Assembly: GCA_003344405.1 (NCBI GenBank)
Contig: NOWV01000036.1
Span: forward strand, 248,001-312,000
Source: Trichoplax sp. H2
Taxonomy: Eukaryota > Placozoa > Uniplacotomia > Trichoplacea
Length of the DNA stretch: 64,000 nt
Reading direction: 5' to 3'
Shown: positions 43,094-53,900 of the stretch, piece after piece
How positions within the stretch are numbered: position 1 is the first letter of the stretch
Layout of the letters: each line of letters opens with the position of its first letter
Made by a program: the position numbers and the translations under genes
Notes under the pieces: generated by a model
Told to the model about the DNA's origin: nothing
Databases searched by the model: none
What the model saw: only the letters and a program-made list of their open reading frames with translations

Positions 43094-46000
43094 TCCTTAA
43101 AAATAATAGATATTATCAAAAGAATTTACACTTATATTTCGCTATGAATGCTCAAAAATATGGTCCAGTCTATCGAGATAAGATCGGAAATCTTTCATAT
43201 GTGTTTGTGTATAAGCCAGAAGATGTCGCTAAGGTTTTTCAAGCGGAAGGGAAATATCCTGCTCGTGGTCCAGCATTACCATGGAAGATTTATAGGGAAC
43301 AACGAAAGAAAGCCAAGGGCCTCCTACTCGGGTAAGTTAATCGTAGTAACCTAGATGTGAGCTGGAAATCCAACTCACTAACGTTTTAAGTTAGAAGTAA
43401 TCCAGACATGAGGTATAATAGAACTTAACATTATTTTTGTTAAGTAAGAAGTGATTCAGGCGTGAAATGTAATTGAATCTTGTTACTACTTTAAGAAATT
43501 CAGATATGAGTTGCAATATAGCTCACTAATTCTTAAAGTAACAAGTAATTCGGACTTGATAGTTGCAATAGAAATCGCGAATGCTTTAAGCTACAAGTAA
43601 TTCGGACCTTAATAACAGACCTTAGTAATACTTTAAGATTAAATTAAATGTAGTTCAGACTTGAGTAGTAACTCAACTTACCAATGCCTTAATTTAAATG
43701 TAATTCGAGAATTGAGCTGTAGTAATCCAGATCCTATTAATGCTTAAAGTCAGCAGTAACCCGGGCATAGTCTGTAGTAGAATTGACAAGTACTTTAGGT
43801 TAGAAGAAATCCGGATATGAGCTGCAATTAAACTTACAAATGCCTTAGGTTTTAAATTTATGAACAGTGTCTTTTGAGCTCTTTATTTCTTAACAGTATT
43901 ATCATTCCAGCAGTGTTGAAGCTAGAATAATAACCTAATTATGTCAATTTAGTGATAACATAATCTACTGTTCTGCTAACTACTCTACTGTAGAGAAGGT
44001 AAAGAGTGGCGAAAATTTAGAAGCGTTATGGATAAAAAGCTACTAAAGGTCAAAGACGCTGCCGCATACAGCGATAGAATGAACGACGCTATTACCGATT
44101 TTCTAATGCACTTGGATAAAAAGCGACAAGAAGATAATATGGACGGAGAAATTAAAGATTTGAAGGATTCTTTATACAAATGGTCTTTTGAAAGTAAGAA
44201 TCGATTCGTATTATAATAAACTTGCAGCTTTTATAAGGCAGAGCGTAATTTTAATTCGATTAAAATCAGTATAATCTACCTACAGTATTGCATAAATCTG
44301 TATTACAATGCTTAAGTATTGCCACTATGCACTTATGTCTATTCTAACTATACTAACTTTACTCTCAGACTTCTTACTGTTAGTATATTACTGCAAGAAT
44401 TGTAATTCTAAAACTGTTAAGATTGATTTGATATATAAATATTTCGCAGTCGTTAGAGATAAACCAATGCTTTATTTTAGTATTACTGTAGTGTTACAAC
44501 TCTATCTAATTGTAAAGCCTGTTATTTCTGGTCTGTTTTCGCTATATAATTACTATTAACTAATACAATTAATAGATACAATATACGTTTTATAAAGCAC
44601 GAGACGACACGAGTAGAAAGCGATGTATAGCAAAATATTGACACATTGTACAAAAATTATAACGTGCTTTTGTTATTGCATATCACCTGCGATACAATTA
44701 GCTATCAGTGTACAAGTAGATCCTACTACTACTGTATAAATTCGCATAATATCAGGTAAAGACTATTAACATAATTTTCCTATTTATTAATATTATAGCT
44801 ATCAATACTGTACTATACAATAAAAAACTTGGAACCTTTGAAGATCCTCCAAATCCTATTGCTGTGAAATTTTATCGTAGCGTGTGTTTAATGTTCGATA
44901 AAAGTAATGAAATAACATTGTTGCCTCCTTACTACAAATATATTAAAACTAAACGTTGGAACGATTACTGTAAAATATGGGATACAATGTTTGAGATAGC
45001 TGAGCAGCTCGTCGACGAGGAGTATCAGAAACTGCAACAGAGCATAAGTGAAGATTCACGTAAATCGATTGATCTTCATCACAGCGAAGAAATAGAATTT
45101 TTACCGTATGTTCTCCTACGAAGTGAATTAAACAAAGATGAAATTGTGGGAAATATCATGGATTTAATGATTGGTGGAGTAGATACGGTAAAATATACCT
45201 TGTATTCTAGCTTGAAGAGCATTGTTGATAATAATTTTAAAATTAATTTGAAATTATTTCAATCCTCATTTACTACATGCAGTCGGTATAATTTAATTAA
45301 AAATTTTAAGTACAATCGCGTTTTTACCAATTTTGATGCATAATCCTATAGTCAGCTAACACAATGCTGTGGACATTGTATGTATTGGGAAAACATCCAG
45401 ATATTCAAGAAAAGTTATATCAAGAGGTATGCAGTGTAATGAAGAAAGGCGAACATCCAAATAGTCTATCTGTTCAGAAGATGCCGTACCTCAGAGGCTT
45501 AATCAAGGAGTGTCAACGGTATGAGAGAGTAGAATAGACATTGTTTAATTTAGATAATCTGCTAAACCGGAATTGTATGTTTAAACAACAACTAGTATGT
45601 ATCCGGTCGCCATTGTGACTGCTCGAATTCTTGATAAAGACACAGTATTAGGTGGATATCAAATTCCAGCTAAGGTACAGAATATTGATATACCAATATA
45701 TCATATTATATGTTTAGTAATTCAAATTCCATTCATCGTTATCTGATAACTGATAATTAATCATTAATTATTAAGCAAGTGATAGAGATTGACGATCGAG
45801 TCATGTTTTATAGTATTGGGCTCATTAACTGCTAGTGTAATCTTACTAAGTTAACATATTTTGTTGAATTGATTATCGATTTAGAGTTCCGTAGTTGTTA
45901 ACCTCTTTATATTAAGTGTAACTTACCCATTACCTCAGTTAATATTTTTTAAATTGTTTCTAGACTAAAGTACTCGTCGGTTACCATATGATGTCATTCG

Positions 46001-46415
46001 ATGAATCGTTTCATGATGAGCCAACAAAGATAAAGCCTGAGCGATGGATAAGATCATCCGCTCAACATCGTTTTAATCCTTTTGGTCATACAGCATTTAG
46101 CTTTGGACCAAGAATGTGCGTTGGCAGACGTATTGCTGAATTGGAAATGCAGCTATTAATATCCAGGGTAATCTTCATAAATTTCATAACTGATGCATTT
46201 TGCTACCGATCTTTTGACGTACGTAGTTTGTTTTTGAATGTATATAATTAATTTTGTATGTTTTCTGTGTTCTATTGGGATCGTATATATATGCTTAGTT
46301 GATTTATGAATTTCGCTTGGATTGTCGCAATACAAGTGAAGTAAAACTGGTCAACAGGATGGTAACTTCTCCCGATTCCGACATCCGGATAGGTTTCGAA
46401 AAAAGAAGTGGCTAA
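43094..46415 (+). CDS. Cytochrome P450, mitochondrial clan (copy D), 5' end lost in gap
   Basis: Exons 43094-43331 (partial), 43994-44193, 44799-45187, 45352-45518, 45596-45674, 45964-46167, 46299-46415; all complete exons have the same lengths as in copy C and the frame is open throughout. Residues equivalent to 1-67 of copy C (import signal and hinge) are missing at the N run. I-helix, KECQR, PERW and FSFGPRMCVGRRIAELEMQ are intact. Coding differences from copy C are few (for example EITLLPP for EIRMLPP, NPFGHT for NPFSHT, RRSG for RRSS at the C-terminus), and intron 1 is about 270 bp shorter. It may be a real tandem paralogue or the other allele of copy C. Confidence 0.85.
43335..43860. 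repeat. Intron 1 minisatellite of P450 D
   Basis: Same unit type and order as copy C, with several units deleted relative to it. Confidence 0.8.
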
Positions 46416-46790
46416 TTGTTGCATGTGCAAATAAATGAAACACTAATGGAGATAACGAGCAGATATGAATTAGGATATGCTCTTCACTTATAATTCTACG
46501 ACTATATGTTAGAAGACTAAGCGAGCAGTATTTTCAGTCAGGAAGCTGCTGTTTGTACGAGTATGTAAAATCAAATTAACAATTAATAATTTCACTCGTT
46601 CACAATCATTAATTAAGGTTATGCTTGTGATGCGGCGATGTACTTTTTATCTATTTGCAAACATATAGTTAAAATGTATTGTATTCACTGCATTCAGCCA
46701 AGAAATCGATTCTGCCTCTGTAAAACGACTTAATTAGTTGATAAATAATAAATTGTTATGCTAATTTATTTCCTAAAGCTATTTAACTTA
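46416..46790. other. Spacer P450 D to pseudogene E
   Basis: Short AT-rich spacer; where a P450 promoter and most of exon 1 would be expected for copy E, none is present. Confidence 0.5.
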
Positions 46791-46792
46791 TA

Positions 46793-49780
46793 AGATTTCC
46801 TTTTTGTGGTCCTTCCAGACCGTGGTCTATTTATAGAGAACAGAGGAAGAAAGCTAAAGGAATTTTAATTGGGTTAGTTTGTAGTCATCTCGAGAAGAGC
46901 TTTGAACTTCAATACCGTACACACGTTATTATTACTTTGTATTTTCCGATTTCTTCAATGACAGACAAGATAGTGTTTTGCATCACTTTCTAAAGTAACT
47001 GAAACACTAACCACTGAATATCCAAGTTTTGCACTACTCTCAAAGAGTATAGAAGACCGCAATTGTACATTTCAGCAAAGTTGATGTAAAAATAGTTAAT
47101 AACTCCCTACTCTTAGTAACTGTTTCAATAATGATCATCTCGAACTAAGAAGTATAGTGGCAAGGGTGTAAACGGGGTATACTGTATACTTCAATACAAC
47201 ATAGAATTAGTGTAAACACGATTGTCTTATTAATCTTTGTAGCGAACCATGGATTTATCTAGATCGGAAAATAGATCAGTAATATTTATCGGTAGATAAA
47301 TATTACTGTATATTGTAATCATGCACAATCTAGCAAATTGATAGTAATTAATAATTAATTGATCGATAGTACAGTTTGCCATCGAAAGCTTTATCGGAAG
47401 GAAACTGTAGTCTGGCTGGCATTATGTTCACAATCATAGATTATGATTAGCACCTAATAATTCGATAGATTAAACTTATCCTGTAAACGTTCTCTTTATA
47501 GAGAAGGTGAAGAATGGCGGAGATTCAGAAGCGTATTAGATAAAAAGCTTTTAAAAGTTTAAGATGTCAGTAGATACAGCGCTAGAATGAACGATGATAT
47601 TACCGATTTTATTCCGTATTTAAATAAAAAGCAATGAGAAGACAACGTAGACGGAGAGATCAAAGATCTGCAAGATTGCATTTACAAATGGTCTTTTAAA
47701 AGTGAGCATTTGTTCATTATATTTAATAGTGAATAATCGTACGATGTCACTGTATTGGTGGTTACTACTATCTGGTTTAGCATACATAAGGATTAGGTGC
47801 AACGTAGGCTAGAAGTAAATTTGTTTAGTTTTAGCGTACAAACTAGATATCCTATAGTAAAGTACCGGAGTAACAAACTAAATCCAATATCGACAGTTCT
47901 TTTGCTTACTTACAAGTAGAAATCACCTGATAACATTTAAAATTATATATATATATGTTATGTTATATATCAAACGAGTTGATATTGAACATTTCTATCG
48001 CCTTATAGTATTGTACTAGCATAAAAACCTATGGCATTTCACGATATTACAGTACTGCAAAAGTCTTGTCACTAAAGTAGCATCGTAGTCAATGACCTAA
48101 ATTAGACATTTCAGATTACTGGTTGCTATGGTCAGAAGTGTTTAAATTGCTGTAAATGGCGGATAAGAGTAAATACCGATAGCATGTACTTGATGTAAAG
48201 TCAAATCATGGCGGTATAGTCATTACGAACTATCATACAATGCCACCAGGTATTTAGAATAATAATGACAGAGCAATATTGATGATGTTCAATGCTACTA
48301 TACATGAAATTGTGAAGTTTTAAATAGGCTCTAACAGAATTGAGTAACTAGTAGTAATTTAATTCTGATTACTTGTTACCACCAAAGCTGCTGGCGCTCT
48401 ACTTTATAACAGAAAACTTGGAACATTTCAAGATCCTCCTAATCCTGTTGCTGAAAAATTTATCGTAGTGTATGTTTAATGTTCGATCAAAGTAATGCTC
48501 CATCACCATTACCTCCTTATGTCAAATATTTTAAAACTAGTTATTGGAAAAATTATTGCCAACTCTGTAATACTATGTTTGAGGTTACTGAGCAGCTTAT
48601 CACCGAAGAACATCATAGATTGCCGCAATTTATGAAGAAAAATGTTGATAAATCAGTTGATCATTATCCAAGTGAAGAACTAGAATTTTTACCCTATATC
48701 TTATTACGAGGAGAATGAAATTTTGATGAAATTTTGGGAAATATTATAGACTTAATGATTGGAGGAGTAGACACGGTAACATTATATTAACATAGAGTAG
48801 CATAGATGGATTGCAATAAGATTTAAAGATTTTATTGTAGACGTCAACATTATATAATTTAATATTTTTGATAACTGCAAGTTTAATTGATACATTAATA
48901 CATTTATGTGGCTAAATATTGCGGTATGTCAATCATATTGGATCGCAATCTTGACTTTTACTTGTATCTTCATTAATTGCGAAATCGTTTCCATACAGTC
49001 GGCCAACATAAAGCTATGGACTTTGTACATATTAGGAAAAAATCTTGATATACAAGAAAAGTTAAATCAAGAAGTAAGTCATATATTAAAGAAAGGAGAA
49101 TATCCAGATAGTACAGCTATTCAACAGATGCCTTATTTAAGAGTTCTGATAATAGAAAGTCAACGGTATGTGAATATTATAGATTGATTTTAGTAAAGGT
49201 TAATGCAAATACTTCTAACATTATGATCTGGAATGATGCTTTTATATGGAAATAAAAGTACGTACAGTATTCATTCATCCCAATAGTACCGCGCTTGGTT
49301 GAGAAGGACATAGTACTGGGTGGATATCAAATTCCTGCCAAAGTATGTTCAATAGCTCATGCAAAATATGAGCTGATGTAAGATAGAAATTATATGCAAT
49401 AAGTCATACTATGGCTGATTATGAAATTTCTAGTGAATTTCTTAATAAATCTCTTTTTCGAATTTCAATGATAGACCTTTAACTGTGGCAGTGTAATTCT
49501 TAGCAAAAGTTTTAAATTAATTAATCGTTGACATAATTAATACTCGTACTTTGCGTAAGCTATTTATATTTAAACTTTTAAAATCAAAATATTAGTTCGA
49601 TAATGTTGCACACTCGTAGACTAGGGTACTAGCTGGATTTAGTGCGATGTCTTATGATGAATCAATTCATGACGAGCCTACAAAGATTAAGCCAGAACGG
49701 TGGATGAGGTCGTCCTCTAAACGTCGCTTGGATCCTTACACTTTTACAACTTTTAGTTTTGGGCCAAGGATGTGCATTAG
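46793..49780 (+). pseudogene. Cytochrome P450 pseudogene (copy E), 5'- and 3'-truncated
   Basis: Remnants follow the family exon plan. Exon 1: only the last 80 bp (46793-46872, PWSIYREQRKKAKGILIG). Exon 2: 47502-47701 (200 bp, correct length) with stops TAA 47560 and TGA 47635. Exon 3: 48388-48775, 388 bp, one base short of the family's 389, with the lost T in GAAAAATTTATCG, plus TGA near 48716. Exon 4: 48999-49165, 167 bp, intact. Exon 5: 49268-49342, 75 bp, four bases short. Exon 6: from 49620, reads MSYDESIHDEPTKIKPERW and FSFGPRMCI, then breaks at about 49780 before GRRIAELE. Exon 7 is absent. At least five independent lesions, so not a functional P450. Confidence 0.9.
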
Positions 49781-50109
49781 TAGTGTCAAGGCAATCAAAT
49801 AAATATAAAATGCCTATACAAGTACTATTCTAAATCTCTCTGTTTTTCTATTCAATTCGACAATTTATAATTTTACTTAATGTCAAATTCTTCCAAAAGG
49901 AAATTCCTAATTTTAGGGGTGAGGTCATACCCATTTAATGGTATATACTACACCGATGGCTTTCATAGATTAGAAACTTTTACTAGTAAACGACTGTGTA
50001 AGATCGAATGGCTCTTGAAGTAGATAGCTACCATTAGTCGTTGTTTTGAATCGATTTAATGTATTTTCTACTTCTATAAATAATAGTGCCGTATTTGGTT
50101 AAGAACAAG
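49781..50109. other. Spacer between pseudogene E and orphan exon F
   Basis: AT-rich, no feature seen apart from a possible promoter for the F fragment. Confidence 0.4.
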
Positions 50110-50472
50110 ATGTTAATAGGCTTCCGAAAAATTTCACTTCGATCATGCCTTGCACTTCGTGTAATAGCTGTTAATGGAATTGTAAACCAATCGACAGCAG
50201 TTGGGAATTTAGACCATAAACCAAATGGTAATAATGAATCTGTCGAAGTGAAGCCATTCAGTGAAATACCTGGACCCAAGGGTTTACCCTTGATTGGCTC
50301 TTTACTGACTGTACTTAAAAATGATGGATATTATATAAAGAAAACACATTTATACATGATTATGAATGCTAAAAAATATGGTCGAATCCATAAAGATAAA
50401 ATGGGTAATTTCGAGTACGTGCTTGTGTATAAACCAGAAGATGTTGCTAAATTATATCAAGCTGAGGGAAGA
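50110..50472 (+). pseudogene. Orphan P450 first exon (copy F), 3'-truncated
   Basis: ATG 50110 opens MLIGFRKISLRSCLALRVIA, a basic import-like leader, then SEIPGPKGLPLIGSLLTVLK and VYKPEDVAKLYQAEGR, and a TAA. It matches the first 120 or so residues of the cluster P450s and stops exactly where copy E's exon 1 remnant begins (the KYPARGP position). No exons 2-7 follow. It is joined directly to a duplicated piece of the next gene's exon 1/intron 1 boundary (50474-50528). Confidence 0.88.
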
Positions 50473-50473
50473 T

Positions 50474-50528
50474 AACGAAAATGTCAAGGAAATGTAAGTC
50501 CAGTAGTAATCATAATCAGCCATATAGT
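50474..50528. repeat. Duplicated exon 1/intron 1 boundary of the RhoGEF gene, left copy
   Basis: 55 bp identical, except one base, to 51002-51056, including the splice donor ATGTAAGTCC. It abuts the truncated P450 exon, marking a rearrangement breakpoint. Confidence 0.93.
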
Positions 50529-50856
50529 GTAATGATATCTTCTTTAAGTAGCGTAAAGTATTTTAAGGTAGACGATGATAGAAGGTATAAAGGATTTTAT
50601 TGAGATACAAGTTACAGGCTAACAATGATATGGTTGTTATAGATAAGGTATTTGAGATAGCAGGAATATAGGAACTCACTAACGAGTTAGCGTACAAGGG
50701 TATTTATAGGTTTTAGATGGGATTGAGATAATGTCTTTATATGTATAGCATGTCGTCTATATGTAGTCATGATGTCGTACATTATGAATGTAATACAATA
50801 CAGTACTTAAACGGTATATGATAAGTATTCGTATATTAGAATATTACTATACTAGG

Positions 50857-50876
50857 NNNNNNNNNNNNNNNNNNNN
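50857..50876. other. Assembly gap (20 N)
   Basis: Twenty N between the F fragment flank and the start of the RhoGEF gene; 50474-50528 on its left recurs at 51002-51056 on its right. Confidence 0.99.
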
Positions 50877-50921
50877 CCGAGCTGTGTGTCGAATAACTTA
50901 TTCGTGCTTTGTTAGGTTGAA

Positions 50922-53900
50922 ATGTATCGACAATTTAACGAAGTAACACTAGGTGATCATAAATATAGAGGTGAAAAGCAAGGTCGACGAAGTAAAAGTC
51001 CAACGAAAATGTCAAGGAAATGTAAGTCCAGCAGTAATCATAATCAGCCATATAGTATGGATAGTACGAACTGATAATATGGTGTAATTTAATGATTGTA
51101 TGAAATCTTAAATTACCAATCAATTTTTCAAAACAACAGCAGTTGAAGGTCAGCCCTGGTTGGATCCAGATCCTGTTCCTAAAGAAACTCATTTTCAATT
51201 CAGCGAAGACTATGATCCTCATACACCATTCAGTGCTGCCCCTAATTCGTTATTATTAAAGTCTACTGGGAAGCAACGAAGATCAAAAATAGAAGATGTT
51301 CCTTCCAAATCATATCAGGTATAATTAAGGATTTAGTTTAATCAAACTCAAGACAATAAATCAACTTTTATCTAATAATTTAAATTTTTATATCTTAAAC
51401 TAAATATCAAGGTTGGTGCACCATATGAAGATCCAGAATTATCACCGAGGAGTACTTTGTCGAGTCATATTGTTAGAGAAAGCTCCAAGAATCTATTGCT
51501 TAATACTGATTATCGTGGAGACTTTCGCATTAAATCAAAAAGGTAAAACATAATGCCGATGCTATACCATCAATATTGGCTATCTTATAACATTGAACCA
51601 TTATCGTAATAATATAATTCCCGTATCAGACATGATCTATCAGGAGGATTTTATCCAAAACTACCAACAAATCAAAGAGATTTGAGAGCATTGAGTTTGG
51701 TAAGCTAGTGTCTGAATTCGCTACCATGTACGCATATTGTAACTCAATTATTATTTGTTCTTTTGGTTTCCAATTTGCTTTTTCATACAGAACTTTCCTA
51801 ATCATGCTAATCCTCGCGTCATTTTTATATCCTCAAGAATTCCAGCAGCAGAAGTAAGTCTTTTATTTGGTTTATCTTTTCATTTATGATCAAGAACTTT
51901 AATAATAGCTCTCTTCTGTATTCTTCTATCTAATTAAAATTTTATACTGGATAGCTATTACATGAAGCAGTTATGTTTGGGGTTCTACCAATCGTCTACA
52001 GTTATAACAGTACAACTTTAGAAATTTTACTCCAACAATTGCACTACGTTCTAAACGGAAGACAGGCTAGGTAACTGGCATGATATTCATAGCCTATTTA
52101 AGATAATGTTTGAGTTGTAGTTGACGGAAATTTTTCGCGCAATTCATATAAAAATTAAAGCATGATATTCAAAGTGTGTATTTCTTCTTGCAAATCAGGA
52201 GTATCGGATTTTTTGTCCATTATCAACATCCGGGTCAAATTAATCTAGTAGCAGGTATGCTTAAACAGAATTTAGAGGTGCAAATTGTGTAGTCATTAAT
52301 ATTAATAGACAAAGCAATTTTTATGAATTCTTTTTAGATAATTAACAAATTTAAACGTGATTTTAATAGATAAAACAACCTCTGTAAAATCCTTATCGCA
52401 AGCGGACATTAAAACATTTTGGGAAACATTATGTGGATTTGTTGTAGCTGCCGACATTGGTGGTCATGTTGATATTTTTACACCTCTTGCCGACAGTGGT
52501 GAGAAACTTTGTTTCTAAGCCGAGGCATTATAAACTTACAACTACACAACTAATATTTCTTTCGTACGGGCTAACATTACTATTTACAATAATTGACAAT
52601 TCTAAATATAGAAGAGGGAATGGAGCTTATATTACAGTTAGGAATAATTACCGGCATGCAATTCTCAGCTCCAAGTTGTGTTGCGGAATCTTTTATTGAT
52701 GGTAAGGCACTAACTTAAACTTAGTATTTGAAGCGATCTCTCCTGTTTTTATATAAATAGTTAATCATTTGGCGATATTTAATTAATGTAGTAAATAGTG
52801 ACTGGCTCTTAACTCCGGGCGGAGTTACACCGCCTGCTCTGTATTTCCATTTACAAAAGTTAGCAACCTGGTCTTATGTATCTCAACAAGTCAAAGTAAA
52901 TACAGGATGTCATTGGAATTTTTACCTCATGCTATATTAAAAGCATTATTATTGCTAGCTATTTTGAGTAGTCATTAAATCTACTTCAAACTAGTATTGA
53001 TTCTGATTTCATAATGCTGATTCTTGTAGGAGGCATCGGAATCTGTACAGAAACACCTTAGTTTATACATCGATCAGCAAAGAAAAGACGTCATTTCTAA
53101 GCTTACAGGCAAAATTATATTTGATGCCATGTCTCTGGGCGAAGTTTATCAAACATCCAAGATAGGAAATCTAATTCGAGATGCTATAATTTCTTTGTCG
53201 TCAGTAGAAAATCAGGTTTATCAGTTGTTTAATCATCATTATTTACCTCTCCAATTATATTGCTAGAAGAACGTGGACAAATTCTAAAATTGATAATTAT
53301 AATTACCGGATGTAGGATAAAGTTGATACGGCGGCTTATATTGCTGATTATTTACAAGGCCAACGGGAGAAGGAAGAAAAGAAGAAGAAGAAAAAGAAGA
53401 AGAAGGAAAAGGTAGGATAGTAATTAATCAATACAGAAGAAATTTAGCATCTCCCAATTTTGCATAACTAAATCATCTATCAAAAGAGGACATTTGACAC
53501 ATTATCGTACCAGCGGAAGTGATGGTGCTAGTGAAATCCAACATATGCGTATAATTTACTTAGAATTGTTATTTATTCTGCAGACCAAGAACGATGAAGA
53601 CCATGCAGAAGAAGAAGATCAACGTCTAGAAGAAGATGAAGAAGAAACTGATCATGATGATAAGCAAGAAAAAATAGAGGTCTCCTTCTCCTGACTATTG
53701 CATGTATCTAAATTTATGATAGCATGATAAAAATATTGTAGATCAAAGTAATTTATGGACATATGAAGGGATAAGTGTTTGGCTTGTCTAATGCTACATC
53801 TTTTAGCATTCAAAACTACCGCAATTTTATTACCAACCAATAACAATTAGTCCAAATTTTATGTCGATTTTGCAGTTGTAATAAGTCTCCTAATTTATTT

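Noticed and set aside
40124-44179. Minus-strand frames (40124-40348, 41031-41225, 43985-44179)
   Set aside because: They are antisense to P450 exons 2 and 3, whose sense frames carry conserved P450 sequence.
46793-49780. P450 copy E as a working gene
   Set aside because: In-frame stops, two length-changing indels against the fixed exon plan, missing start of exon 1, missing heme-loop continuation and missing exon 7.
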